Positions 16,660 to 25,452 of a stretch of 64,000 nt of DNA are shown in pieces. The DNA lies in assembly GCF_025137375.1 (NCBI RefSeq), contig NZ_CP073720.1:706501-770500 (forward strand), in the 5' to 3' direction. A model generated the notes under the pieces. The model was not told the origin of the DNA, made no database searches, and saw nothing but the letters and a program-made list of their open reading frames with translations. Numbering within the stretch: position 1 is the stretch's first letter; every line of letters begins with the position of its first letter. Origin of the DNA: Dactylosporangium fulvum. Lineage in GTDB: Bacteria > Actinomycetota > Actinomycetes > Mycobacteriales > Micromonosporaceae. The position numbers were made by a program, and so were the translations under genes.

Positions 16660-18987
16660 TCAGCTTGCCGGGCGGGGAGCGGCGGCCGCCACGGCGGCGA
16701 AGGCGTCGACCAGGCCGGCGCCCACCACGTCGGCCGGGGTGCCGCAGGACTTGCCGGACGGCTGGGCCGGGCGGGCCGTGCGCTCCAGGATGGACCGGGT
16801 CTCCTCGATGTTGCCGATCAGCGCCGGATTGGCCGACCACATCAGCGCCACCACGCCCGCGACGTGCGGCGTGGCCATCGACGTGCCGCTCAGGTAACCG
16901 TAGCGGCCGCCCGGCAGCGCCGACAGGACGTTGACACCGGGGGCCATCAGGTTCGGCTTCGTCAGGCCGTCGGGGGTCGGGCCGCGGCTCGAGAACGACG
17001 CCACCTCGCTGACCCGGTCGACCGCGCCGATCGTGAACGTCGACGGATACAGGGACGGCGGATCGGTGATCGTCTCGCAGCGGGGGCCTGTGTTGCCGGC
17101 CGCGGCGACGAAGAAGATGCCGGCCGCGGCGAACGCGTCGACGGCCGGGCGCAGCGACAACAGGTCACAGCCCTCGACCGACGGGCAGCCCCAGGAGTTG
17201 GTGAGGACCTGCGGGGCGCGCTCCGGACGGCCGGCGTGCCAGGGGTCGGCGCCGGACGGATACGGCGCCAGCATGAACTGCAGGCAGGTCAGGTAGTTGG
17301 CCATGCTGCCGAGGTTGCGCGGGAGGTTTTCGCAGGCGATCCACTGCGCGCCCGGCGCCACGCCCACCTTGGCGCCGACCGCGGTGGCGAGCGTGTGGGT
17401 GCCGTGCCCGTTGTTGTCCGTCGGGGTCGCGCCCCCGCCGTACGGATCGAGCCACGAATCGTCGCCGCCGCGGAAGTTGCCGCGCAGCGCCGGGTGGGTG
17501 CCGTCGACGCCGGAGTCGGAGCTGCCGACCACGATCCCCTCGCCGGTGCCGAACCGCTGCCAGACCGCGTCAGCGCCGATGAGCGTGAGGTTCCACTGCG
17601 GTGACGTCGGCGCGTCGACCGTGCCGCGCATCGGCGGCGCCTGCGCGGGCAGCGGCCGCAGGCGCGGGTTGAGCAGCACCTTGGCGACGTCGGACCGGCT
17701 CTCCAGCCACTGCCGCACGACCGGCCCGGCGTCCACCTCGACGCCGTTGACGAGGTAGAACGGGGTGAACTTCAGGCCCTTGTCGCGCAGCGCCTTGCGC
17801 AGCGGGGCCTGCGAGCGCTCGGCCGTGCCGACCAGTCGCTGATACGTCTGCCGGACGCGCGCGGTGCGGTCGCCCACGCCGCTCAGTCCGCTCAGGTCGG
17901 CCTGCTCCTGCATGACGACGAACAGCCGCTCGCCGGCGAACCCGGGCTGGCCCACCGCCGCGTAGATCACCGCGCCGCCGATCGCCACCACCGCGGCGGT
18001 GACTCCGGCGGCCCAGACGTGCCACCGCGCACGGCGCAGCGCCACCAGCACCACGACGGCGACGACCAGCGCCACCCCGAGGGTCGCGACAGCGCCGACC
18101 AGCCCCCAGAACAGCGCGTCGCGCAGGCCGAGGATCAGCGACGTCTCGTCCGGGTCGATCATGCCCAGCGGCCCGAAGATCGCGGGGGTCAGCAGCGCCA
18201 CGATCGACGGCCGCCCCTTGCGGTGCAGCGCGGCCAGCGCGAACGCGACCGGCGGCACCGCCAGCAACGCGAGGAGCTGGACGGCGGGCAGGCCGACGCC
18301 GGCGGCCAGCGCGGCGAGCCCGACCCCGATCACCAGCCCGCCGACGATCGCACCCACCCAGTTGTTGCGGAAGTGCACGGCGATCGCGGCGAGCGCCGAC
18401 AGCGGCCGGGTCGCGAGCCAGCTCACCGCGAGCGCGGCGAGCAGTGCCAGCACGGTCTCCAGCTGGCCGCCGAACGAGCCGACCCACAGCCACGGCAGCA
18501 GCATGAGCAGCCCGACGGCCAGCGACAGCCAGAACAGCCAGCCGTCGGCGTGCTCGCGGCGCCCGGTCACGGCCCTGTGGACGGCCGCGACGATCGCCGC
18601 GGCGATCGCGAGGACGGCGAGGTAGAGCTCGTGGTAGGTGTTCGGGATCAGGCGAGCGGCGCCGAGCAGCCCGCCGAACAGCGTGAGGAGCAGCCACTGC
18701 CGCCCGGCGAGGCGGGCGAACCACATCCGCGACAGCAGGCTCAGCAGCAGCGCGGGCACACCCGTCAACAGCGTGGTCAGCGCGGCGCCGAGCAGCCAGA
18801 ACGGCAGCGGCATGGACAGCCCGCTGATCACCAGCGTGTCGCCGACCAGCCAGAGCGCCGCGTTGACCACCACGACGACACCGACGGTCCACAGCCCCAC
18901 CAGGATGGTGAGCGCCACCGCCCAGCCGCGGCTCGGCGGCTTGGACGGCCCGGGCGGCACGGGGAGGGGCGCGGAGACCTCAGCCAT
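16660..18987 (-). CDS. Polytopic membrane subtilisin-like serine protease (S8)
   Basis: A 775-residue protein with a large membrane domain (about residues 20-345, roughly ten hydrophobic helices), a short region resembling a subtilase propeptide (about 350-445), then a complete S8 catalytic domain. The triad is Asp491 (SSDSGVDG), His528 (NNGHGTH) and Ser703 (SGTSMATPH), with the oxyanion Asn632 in AAAGNTGP. Ordinary secreted subtilases have only a signal peptide; this one is embedded by an extensive N-terminal domain, so it should act at the outer face of the membrane. ATG 18987 follows TAGAGT by 6 nt (leaderless). Substrate unknown. Confidence 0.9.
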   Translation of the reverse strand: MAEVSAPLPVPPGPSKPPSRGWAVALTILVGLWTVGVVVVVNAALWLVGDTLVISGLSMPLPFWLLGAALTTLLTGVPALLLSLLSRMWFARLAGRQWLLLTLFGGLLGAARLIPNTYHELYLAVLAIAAAIVAAVHRAVTGRREHADGWLFWLSLAVGLLMLLPWLWVGSFGGQLETVLALLAALAVSWLATRPLSALAAIAVHFRNNWVGAIVGGLVIGVGLAALAAGVGLPAVQLLALLAVPPVAFALAALHRKGRPSIVALLTPAIFGPLGMIDPDETSLILGLRDALFWGLVGAVATLGVALVVAVVVLVALRRARWHVWAAGVTAAVVAIGGAVIYAAVGQPGFAGERLFVVMQEQADLSGLSGVGDRTARVRQTYQRLVGTAERSQAPLRKALRDKGLKFTPFYLVNGVEVDAGPVVRQWLESRSDVAKVLLNPRLRPLPAQAPPMRGTVDAPTSPQWNLTLIGADAVWQRFGTGEGIVVGSSDSGVDGTHPALRGNFRGGDDSWLDPYGGGATPTDNNGHGTHTLATAVGAKVGVAPGAQWIACENLPRNLGSMANYLTCLQFMLAPYPSGADPWHAGRPERAPQVLTNSWGCPSVEGCDLLSLRPAVDAFAAAGIFFVAAAGNTGPRCETITDPPSLYPSTFTIGAVDRVSEVASFSSRGPTPDGLTKPNLMAPGVNVLSALPGGRYGYLSGTSMATPHVAGVVALMWSANPALIGNIEETRSILERTARPAQPSGKSCGTPADVVGAGLVDAFAAVAAAAPRPAS

Positions 18988-19061
18988 GCCCGGACTCTAC
19001 GACGCCCGTACGACATTCGCGGGGGAGCGCGAAGGTGGGCCGGGGCGGGCAAACTGAGAGC

Positions 19062-20627
19062 ATGACGGAGACGGTCGACGCAGTCGTCGTCGGTGCCGGT
19101 CACAACGGACTGGTCGCCGCCAACCTTCTCGCCGACGCGGGCTGGGACGTCGTGGTGCTGGAGGCCACCGAGCACGTGGGCGGCGCGGTCCGCTCCGGCG
19201 AGATCCTCCCGGGCTTCGTGAACGACCTGTGCAGCTCGTTCTATCCGCTCGGCGCCGCGTCGCCCGTGCTGCGGCAGCTGGATCTCGAGTCACACGGCCT
19301 GCGATGGAGCCACGCCCCCGAGGTCGTCGCCCACCTCTTCCCCGACGGCCGCGCCGCGGTGCTCAGCCGGGAGCTGGACCTCACGGCGGAGTCGCTGGAC
19401 GCCTTCGCGCCCGGTGACGGCGGGCGTTTTCAGCGGTTGTACCGCCAGTGGCGGCGCCTCGCGGACGACCTCGTCCCGTCGCTGCTGACCCCGTTCCCGC
19501 CGATCCGGTCGGGCGCCCGGCTCGTCGCCCGGGCCGGGCTCGGAGGCGCGCTGCGGCTGGGCAGGCGGTTCCTGATCCCGGCCCGGGCGCTGGGTGAGGA
19601 ACTGTTCCGGGGTGACGGCGGCCGGATGCTGCTCGTCGGCCTGGCCCTGCACACCGACCTCGCCCCGGACGACGCCGCGAGCGGAGGGTTCGGCTGGCTG
19701 CTGGCGATGCTCGGCCAGCAGCACGGCTTCCCGGTCCCCGCCGGTGGCGCGCAACAGCTCACGGACGCCCTGGTCCGCCGCTTCGACGGGGTCGTGCACC
19801 GCCGGGCGCTCGTCGACCGGGTGATCGTCGGTGGCGGCCGGGCGCTGGGTGTGCGCTGCGCCGACGGCCGCCTCTTCCGCGCCCGCCGGGCGGTGCTCGC
19901 CGACGTGCCGGCGCCCAGCCTGTACCGCAGCCTCGTCGATGCCGGCGACCTGCCACCCCGGCTGCTGGAGGATCTGGAGGGCTTCCGCTGGGACAACCCG
20001 ACGCTGAAGATCGACTGGGCGCTGTCCGGGCCGGTCCCGTGGATCGCGCCGGAGGTCGGGCGGGCCGGCACCGTCCATCTGGGCGCGGAGCCGTACCGGT
20101 ACGCGGCCGACCTCGCCCTCGGCCGGCCGCCGGAGGAGCCGTTCCTGCTCGTCGGGCAGATGACCACGGCGGACCCGACCCGCTCGCCGGCGGGCACGGA
20201 GACGCTGTGGGCGTATACACACCTGCCGCCCGGCGTCCGGCCCGACGAGGTCGACGCCCAGGTGGGCCGGGTCGAGGACACGCTGCGCCGGCACGCGCCC
20301 GGCTTCGGCGACCTGGTGCTGGAGCGGCACGTCGCCGGCCCCGCCGACCTGGAGGCGAAGAACCCGTCACTCGTCGACGGAGCGATCAACGGCGGCACCG
20401 CCAGCGCGTACCAACAACTCGTCTGGCGCCCGGTGACCGGACCCGGCCGGGCCGACACCCCGATCGACCGGCTGTTTCTGGCGAGCTCCAGCGCCCACCC
20501 GGGCGGCGGCGTGCACGGCGCGGCGGGCGCGAACGCGGCGCGCGCGGCCCTCGCGCGGCACCGCCCGCTGCTCGGTGACGTCTACGCCACCGGGATGCGG
20601 GCCGCGATGCGGGCGATCTACCGCTGA
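19062..20627 (+). CDS. FAD-dependent phytoene-desaturase-like oxidoreductase
   Basis: A 521-residue flavoprotein of the NAD(P)/FAD amine-oxidase/phytoene desaturase group. The N-terminal dinucleotide-binding motif is VVVGAGHNGLVAANLLADAG, followed by an acidic strand end (VVLEA) and the GGAVRS segment; the C-terminal FAD motif is around SSSAHPGGGVHGAAGANAA. No carotenoid genes are near, and proteins of this branch are often annotated only as FAD-dependent oxidoreductases. I chose ATG 19062, where CAAACT lies 6 nt upstream, over a GTG at 19035. Divergent from the membrane subtilase and convergent with the SRPBCC gene (10-bp overlap). Confidence 0.85.
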   Translation: MTETVDAVVVGAGHNGLVAANLLADAGWDVVVLEATEHVGGAVRSGEILPGFVNDLCSSFYPLGAASPVLRQLDLESHGLRWSHAPEVVAHLFPDGRAAVLSRELDLTAESLDAFAPGDGGRFQRLYRQWRRLADDLVPSLLTPFPPIRSGARLVARAGLGGALRLGRRFLIPARALGEELFRGDGGRMLLVGLALHTDLAPDDAASGGFGWLLAMLGQQHGFPVPAGGAQQLTDALVRRFDGVVHRRALVDRVIVGGGRALGVRCADGRLFRARRAVLADVPAPSLYRSLVDAGDLPPRLLEDLEGFRWDNPTLKIDWALSGPVPWIAPEVGRAGTVHLGAEPYRYAADLALGRPPEEPFLLVGQMTTADPTRSPAGTETLWAYTHLPPGVRPDEVDAQVGRVEDTLRRHAPGFGDLVLERHVAGPADLEAKNPSLVDGAINGGTASAYQQLVWRPVTGPGRADTPIDRLFLASSSAHPGGGVHGAAGANAARAALARHRPLLGDVYATGMRAAMRAIYR

Positions 20628-21091
20628 ACGGGGCGGTGCTCGGCCAGGTCGGCCAGGCGCCGCAGCGCCTCGGCGTTGCGATAGTGCAGGACCACGTCGC
20701 CGATCTTGTTCCGCACGCCGATCATCGGCCCGCCGGTGAAATGCTCCTGCATGGTCACCCGGGTCGCCTCTTCGTCGAGCGGGTCGAGCGTCATCCGCAC
20801 GTAGCCCGCGCCGAACGGCCACAGCTGCACCTTGAGCAGCAGCATCCGTCCCGGGTCGCAGTCCACGGACTCGCTGCGGTCGTTGACCGACACCGGCCAC
20901 GGGCCCGCCTTGTGGTGCAGCCGGGTGCCCGGCTGCGGCCAGCCGGTGTCGACGTCGCGGACGTGTGCCGTGCCGACGACCCAGTCGCTGTAGGCCCAAC
21001 CGTCGGACAGGACCGCGTAGACCTGGTCGGCCGGCGCGCGGATGATGCGTTCGGTGATGGACACGACCCTGTGATTCCCGCCGGGGCTCAT
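20618..21091 (-). CDS. SRPBCC-family protein
   Basis: A 157-residue START-like (polyketide cyclase/dehydrase) fold protein. The N-terminal VSITERIIRAPADQVYAVLSDG is the classic opening strand and helix pair of this fold, and the C-terminus forms the long helix over the hydrophobic cavity (KIGDVVLHYRNAEALRRLADL). Such proteins bind lipophilic ligands; no ligand can be named. It overlaps the 3' end of the neighbouring oxidoreductase and is divergent from glpD with a 33-bp gap. The start could also be a GTG at 21064. Confidence 0.82.
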   Translation of the reverse strand: MSPGGNHRVVSITERIIRAPADQVYAVLSDGWAYSDWVVGTAHVRDVDTGWPQPGTRLHHKAGPWPVSVNDRSESVDCDPGRMLLLKVQLWPFGAGYVRMTLDPLDEEATRVTMQEHFTGGPMIGVRNKIGDVVLHYRNAEALRRLADLAEHRPVQR

Positions 21092-21118
21092 CCCACACCA
21101 ACACTCGAAAGCCGCGGC

Positions 21119-21124
21119 TACCGT
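21119..21124 (+). promoter_or_regulatory. Leaderless -10 element for glpD
   Basis: TACCGT ends 6 nt before GTG 21131, predicting a transcript that begins at that codon. This favours 21131 over the ATG at 21125, which directly abuts the hexamer. Confidence 0.5.
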
Positions 21125-22978
21125 ATGAGGGTGCGTCGTGAACCCTCCACGTCCCGTTTCGAGGCCGGCCGGCTCTCACCCGCCCGCAGAGCGGCAGACG
21201 TCGCGCGGCTGCGCCGCGAGCGCTTCGACGTGTTGATCATCGGCGGCGGGGTCACCGGCGTCGGCGCCGCGCTCGACGCGGCGTCCCGCGGGCTGTCCGT
21301 CGCGCTCGTCGAGGCCCGTGACCTGGCGTCGGGCACGTCCAGCCGGTCGTCGAAGCTGATCCACGGCGGCCTGCGGTATCTCGAGCAGCTCGAGTTCGGC
21401 CTGGTCGCCGAGGCACTGCAGGAGCGCGGCCTGCTGGCCACCCGCCTGGCGCCGCACCTGGTCCGCCCGGTGCCGATCCTGGTGCCACTGCCCGCGCACC
21501 GTGGTCTCACCGGGCTCGCCCAGCGCGTCTGGCAGCGGGCCTACTACGGCACGGGCGTCGGGCTCTACGACGCCTTCGCGTCCGTCGCCCAACTGCGCGG
21601 GTCCGCGCCGCGGGGCATGCCGCTGCACCGGCACCTGTCGCGCACCGAGACGCACCGGCGCTTCCCCTCGCTGCGCGAGGACGCGATCAGCGGCGCCATC
21701 CAGTACTTCGACGGCCAGGTCGACGACGCCCGCCTGGTCGCCACCGTCGCCCGGACCGCGGCGAGCCTCGGCGCCGCGATCGTGCCCAGCGCCCGGGCCG
21801 TCGGCCTGCTGCGCGACGCGCGGGAGGTCACCGGCGTGCGGGTGCGCGACCTGGAGAGCCGCGAGGAGTTCGAGGTGCACGCCCGCACCGTCGTCGCGGC
21901 GACCGGCGTGTGGATGGACGACATCGCTGGCCTGCTGTCCGGCGAGGGGCCGCGTGAGTCGGCCGGCATGCAGGTGCGCTCCAGCAAGGGGGTGCACCTG
22001 GTCGTGCCGCGCTCGGCGATCACCGGCGAGGCCGGCCTCATCCTGCGCACCCCGACCTCGGTGCTGTTCGTCATCCCGTGGGGCGGGCACTGGATCATCG
22101 GTACGACCGACACGGACTGGACCCTGGACCGCGGCCACCCGGCGGCGTCGGCGACCGACATCTCCTATCTGCTGGGCCAGGTCAACGCGGTCCTCGACCG
22201 CCCGCTCAGCACCGCCGACATCGAGGGCGTCTACGCCGGCCTGCGCCCACTGCTGTCCCGCGAGGCGAAGCAACGCCAGCCGCACAGCCGCGACGAGCAG
22301 ACCTCCGCCCTGTCCCGGACCCACGCGGTCGTCGAGCCGATGCTCGGCCTGATGCTGATCGCCGGCGGGAAGTACACGACGTACCGCGTGATGGCGGCCG
22401 ACGCCATCGACCGGGTCGCGCACCGGCTGGGCGGCCTGCGCCGCCACGGCGGCCGGGTGCACGCCTCGCGGACCGCCGACCTGCCGCTGCTCGGCGCGGA
22501 CGGCTACCATCCACTGTGGACAAACCGGGCGGACCTGGCCCGGCGTCACGGCGTTCCGGTGGGCGTGCTGGAGCACCTCCTGGAGCGATACGGCTCGCTG
22601 GCCTTCGAGGTGCTGGATCTCGACCCCGAGCTGCGGCGGGCGCTGCCGGGCGCGCCGGAGTACCTCGCGGCCGAGGTGGCGTATGCGGCCATGGCCGAGG
22701 GGGCGCTGCACCTCGAGGACGTGCTGACCCGCCGCACCCGGATCTCGTTCGAGACCGACCATCGGGGCGTCGTCTCGGCGGCCGAGGCGGCCAGGGTGAT
22801 GGGTGACGTGCTCGGCTGGGACGCGGCGACCCGCACCCGCGAGGTCGACCACTACCTGGCCCGGGTCGCGGCCGAGCAGGAGTCGCAGACGATGCCCGAC
22901 GACCTGACCGCCGACGCCGCCCGGCTGGGTGCCCCGGACGTGCGCGGCTTCATGGCCGACCGCGCCGCCGTGCACTAG
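21125..22978 (+). CDS. glpD: Glycerol-3-phosphate dehydrogenase (FAD)
   Basis: Membrane-associated flavoenzyme oxidising sn-glycerol 3-phosphate to dihydroxyacetone phosphate and feeding electrons to menaquinone. The N-terminal FAD motif is VLIIGGGVTGVGAALDAASRG, followed by EARDLASGTSSRSSKLIHGGLRYLE, which is highly specific to GlpD. The C-terminal helical domain (from about residue 420) is intact; total length about 617 matches the family. Either ATG 21125 or GTG 21131 begins the protein. No glpK or glpF is adjacent. Confidence 0.93.
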   Translation: MRVRREPSTSRFEAGRLSPARRAADVARLRRERFDVLIIGGGVTGVGAALDAASRGLSVALVEARDLASGTSSRSSKLIHGGLRYLEQLEFGLVAEALQERGLLATRLAPHLVRPVPILVPLPAHRGLTGLAQRVWQRAYYGTGVGLYDAFASVAQLRGSAPRGMPLHRHLSRTETHRRFPSLREDAISGAIQYFDGQVDDARLVATVARTAASLGAAIVPSARAVGLLRDAREVTGVRVRDLESREEFEVHARTVVAATGVWMDDIAGLLSGEGPRESAGMQVRSSKGVHLVVPRSAITGEAGLILRTPTSVLFVIPWGGHWIIGTTDTDWTLDRGHPAASATDISYLLGQVNAVLDRPLSTADIEGVYAGLRPLLSREAKQRQPHSRDEQTSALSRTHAVVEPMLGLMLIAGGKYTTYRVMAADAIDRVAHRLGGLRRHGGRVHASRTADLPLLGADGYHPLWTNRADLARRHGVPVGVLEHLLERYGSLAFEVLDLDPELRRALPGAPEYLAAEVAYAAMAEGALHLEDVLTRRTRISFETDHRGVVSAAEAARVMGDVLGWDAATRTREVDHYLARVAAEQESQTMPDDLTADAARLGAPDVRGFMADRAAVH

Positions 22979-22985
22979 CGCCCCG

Positions 22986-24389
22986 TCAGAAGACCTTGCC
23001 GGGGTTCAGGATGTTGTCGGGGTCCAGGGCGGCCTTGATCGAGCGGTGCGCCTTCAGGCCCGTCGGGCCGATCTCGCGCGCCAGCCAGTCGCGCTTCAGC
23101 AGCCCCACGCCGTGCTCGCCTGTCGACGTGCCACCCAGTGACAGGCCCAGCGACATGATCGCGTCGAACACCTTCTGGCCCTGCGCAAGGTTCACCGGGT
23201 CGCTGCGGTCGATGACGATGACCGGGTGCAGGTTGCCGTCGCCGGCGTGGCCCACCGTCGCCACCACCACGCCGTGCTCGGCGGAGATGCCCTCGATGCC
23301 CTCGATCAGCTCCACCAGTCGGGTCCGCGGGACGGCCACGTCGTCCACCATGATCCCGCCGCCGCCCGGGAAGAGCTGGGCGGCGAAGTGCTCCAGCGCC
23401 GGGTGGGCCAGCCGTCGAGCCGCCAGCAGGGCGTCGGCCTCCGCCTCGTCCGAGGCCACGTAGACGTCGCTCGCCTGGGCCGTGCGGCACATCGCGGCGA
23501 TCCGTGCCAGATCGTCGGGGGCCCGGCCGCCCGAGTCGACGGACGCGATGAGCAGGGCCGCCGCGGTGGTCGGCAGGTCCATCGGCCGATACGCCTCGAT
23601 CGCGGTGAGCGCGACCCGGTCGATGACCTCCAGCATGCTCGGCTGCATCCCGGAGCCGACCACCGCGGAGACGGCGGCACCGGCGGCGGCGAGCGTGTCG
23701 AAGACGGCCACCAGGGTCAGCGCCGGCTCGGGGGCCGGGCGCAGCTTGACGGTGATCTCGGTGATCACGCCGAGCGTGCCCTCGGAGCCGACGAAGAGGC
23801 TCGTCAGGTCGTAGCCCGCCACGCCTTTCGCGGTCCGCCGGCCGCAGTTGAGCACCTCGCCGCTGGCCAGCACAACCTCGAGGCCGATGACGTGGTCGCT
23901 CGTCACGCCGTACTTCACGCAGCACATCCCGCCCGCGTCGGTCGAGACGTTGCCGCCGATCGTCGACTGCTCCCACGACCCCGGGTCGGGCGGGTAGTAC
24001 AGCCCCTCGGCGGCCACGGCGCGACGCAACTGGGCGTTGACCACCCCGGGCTGCACGACCGCGATGCGGTTGGCGGTGTCGATGTCGATGATCTCGTTCA
24101 TCCCGGTCAGCGAGAGCACGATGGCGCCCTCGATCGCGTTGGCCCCGCCGGCGAGCCCGGACCGGGCGCCCTGCGGAATGACGGGGATCTTGTGCCGGCT
24201 CGCCGCGCGGAGGACGGCGGAGACCTGGCCGGTGGTGCGGGGCCGTACGACCACGGAGGGGGTGCCGTACGGGACCAGGTCAGCCTCATCGTGCTCGTAC
24301 GACCGGAGAAGGTCGGGATCGGTGAGCACGCCGCCCTCGTAGGGCAGGGCGCCGAGAAGCTCCTGGACGAGATCCGTGTTGAGATCCAT
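22986..24389 (-). CDS. GlcD-like FAD-linked oxidase (glycolate/D-lactate dehydrogenase type)
   Basis: A 467-residue member of the FAD-linked oxidase family that oxidises 2-hydroxyacids such as glycolate or D-lactate. The FAD-binding PCMH domain shows VIPQGARSGLAGGANAIEG, and DPGSWEQSTIGGNVSTDAGG; the C-terminal domain has the metal-site segment VGHAGDGNLHP and GGTSTGEHGVGLLKRDWL, ending ALDPDNILNPGKVF. No Fe-S subunit (GlcF) follows. ATG 24389 was chosen because TAGCGT lies 7 nt upstream; a GTG at 24398 is the alternative. Confidence 0.9.
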   Translation of the reverse strand: MDLNTDLVQELLGALPYEGGVLTDPDLLRSYEHDEADLVPYGTPSVVVRPRTTGQVSAVLRAASRHKIPVIPQGARSGLAGGANAIEGAIVLSLTGMNEIIDIDTANRIAVVQPGVVNAQLRRAVAAEGLYYPPDPGSWEQSTIGGNVSTDAGGMCCVKYGVTSDHVIGLEVVLASGEVLNCGRRTAKGVAGYDLTSLFVGSEGTLGVITEITVKLRPAPEPALTLVAVFDTLAAAGAAVSAVVGSGMQPSMLEVIDRVALTAIEAYRPMDLPTTAAALLIASVDSGGRAPDDLARIAAMCRTAQASDVYVASDEAEADALLAARRLAHPALEHFAAQLFPGGGGIMVDDVAVPRTRLVELIEGIEGISAEHGVVVATVGHAGDGNLHPVIVIDRSDPVNLAQGQKVFDAIMSLGLSLGGTSTGEHGVGLLKRDWLAREIGPTGLKAHRSIKAALDPDNILNPGKVF

Positions 24390-24395
24390 GACTGG

Positions 24396-24402
24396 CACGC
24401 TA
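24396..24402. promoter_or_regulatory. Overlapping divergent -10 elements
   Basis: CACGCTA reads as CACGCT on the plus strand, 7 nt before GTG 24409, and as TAGCGT on the minus strand, 7 nt before ATG 24389. Both neighbouring genes would be leaderless and their promoters mutually exclusive. Confidence 0.5.
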
Positions 24403-24408
24403 GTGGGT

Positions 24409-24687
24409 GTGCTCTACATCGACACGCCGCGGTGGCCCGCTCATGGCCGGCTCTGGGCCCATCTGATCAGCGACGTGTCCGTCGCCGAGCTCCACGCGTT
24501 TGCCGAGCTGCTCGGCGTGCCGCGGCGCGGCTTCGAGCGGGACCACTACGACGTGCCGGCCGACCGTGTCCAGACCGCCATCTGGCTGGGTGCCCGGTGC
24601 GTGACCTCGAAAGAGATCGTCGCCCGCCTGGTTGCTGCCGGTTTGCGACGACCACGGCATTTGTCCCGTCGAGATGCCGTCAAATAG
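24409..24687 (+). CDS. DUF4031 domain protein
   Basis: A 92-residue protein that is conserved in actinobacteria, recognised by its opening LYIDTPRWPAHGRLWAHLISD and by the paired motifs ELHAFAELLGVPRRGFERDHYDVP. The function of DUF4031 is unknown; conserved Asp, His and Arg residues could form a small catalytic site. GTG 24409 gives the N-terminus typical of the family; GTG 24403 is possible. Divergent from the GlcD-like gene with a 19-bp gap. Confidence 0.85.
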   Translation: MLYIDTPRWPAHGRLWAHLISDVSVAELHAFAELLGVPRRGFERDHYDVPADRVQTAIWLGARCVTSKEIVARLVAAGLRRPRHLSRRDAVK

Positions 24688-24725
24688 CTGGTCAGGGCCT
24701 TGTACAACCGGGTCGGTTAGGTCAC

Positions 24726-24751
24726 CCTTGCTTAGGCAAGCCTAAGCAAGG
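24726..24751. promoter_or_regulatory. Iron box (IdeR/DmdR-type operator)
   Basis: A 26-bp palindrome, CCTTGCTTAGGC-AA-GCCTAAGCAAGG, 8 bp before bfd. Its core TTAGGCAAGCCTAAGC matches the 19-bp IdeR/DmdR consensus TTAGGTTAGSCTAACCTAA at about 14 positions. Control of bfd-bfr by an iron-dependent DtxR-family regulator is inferred. Confidence 0.85.
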
Positions 24752-24759
24752 AGTTCGAC

Positions 24760-24948
24760 GTGTACGTCTGCATCTGCGCCCGCGTCCGGGAGTGTGAGAT
24801 CCGCCAGGTCATCCAGGCCGGCGCCCGCACCGAGGACGCCGTCGGCGACGAGTGCGGGGCCGGCACCGGCTGCGGTACCTGCCTCGATCGCATCGCCGAT
24901 CTGATCGACGCGGAAGTTCCTGGAAGCGTCTTGCCCGCTTTGGCATAA
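24760..24948 (+). CDS. bfd: Bacterioferritin-associated ferredoxin
   Basis: A 62-residue [2Fe-2S] protein that docks on bacterioferritin and delivers electrons to release stored iron. The ligand pattern is Cys4-x-Cys6 near the N-terminus and Cys38-x2-Cys41 (GCGTC) in the second helix pair, the Bfd/Fer2_BFD arrangement. It is preceded by an iron box and followed 21 bp later by bfr, the classical pairing. GTG start with AAGGAG upstream (part of the palindrome), so operator occupancy would also cover the ribosome-binding sequence in DNA. Confidence 0.92.
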   Translation: MYVCICARVRECEIRQVIQAGARTEDAVGDECGAGTGCGTCLDRIADLIDAEVPGSVLPALA

Positions 24949-24957
24949 AAAAGGGAC

Positions 24958-24963
24958 TACCCT
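24958..24963 (+). promoter_or_regulatory. Leaderless -10 element for bfr
   Basis: TACCCT ends 6 nt before the bfr ATG. It lies outside the iron box, so bfr may also be transcribed independently of bfd. Confidence 0.5.
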
Positions 24964-24969
24964 GCCCAC

Positions 24970-25452
24970 ATGCAGGGGGATGCACGAGTCATCGAATTTC
25001 TGAATGAGCAGCTGACAGCCGAACTCACGGCGATCAATCAGTACTTCCTTCACGCCAAGATGCAGGAGAACTGGGGCTACACCGTTCTCGCCAAGCACAC
25101 CAGGCACGAGTCGATCGACGAGATGAAGCACGCCGAGGTGCTCACCGATCGGATTCTCTTCCTGGAAGCGCTGCCGAACTACCAGCGCCTGCTCCCGCTC
25201 CGGATCGGCGAGACCGTCCCGGAGCAGTTCAAGTGCGACTTGCAGGTCGAGATGGAGGCGGTGGACCGGCTGCGGCGCGGCATCGAGTACATGCGCTCGA
25301 TCGGGGACGTGACCTCGGCGAACATCTTCGAGGAGATCCTCGCCGACGAGGAGCACCACATCGACTACCTCGAGACGCAGCTGGGGCTCATCGAGAAGCT
25401 CGGCGAGCCGCTGTACCTCCAGAACGTCACGGAGCACCCAGAAGCGTCCTGA
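24970..25452 (+). CDS. bfr: Bacterioferritin
   Basis: A 160-residue four-helix-bundle subunit of the 24-mer haem-containing iron store. All dinuclear ferroxidase ligands are at their usual positions (Glu18, Glu51, His54, Glu94, Glu127, His130), and Met52, the axial haem ligand at the subunit interface, is present in DEMKH. No shift in length or missing helix. A -10-like TACCCT 6 nt before the ATG suggests its own leaderless promoter in addition to read-through from bfd. The 3' end overlaps the convergent HD-domain gene by 26 bp. Confidence 0.97.
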   Translation: MQGDARVIEFLNEQLTAELTAINQYFLHAKMQENWGYTVLAKHTRHESIDEMKHAEVLTDRILFLEALPNYQRLLPLRIGETVPEQFKCDLQVEMEAVDRLRRGIEYMRSIGDVTSANIFEEILADEEHHIDYLETQLGLIEKLGEPLYLQNVTEHPEAS

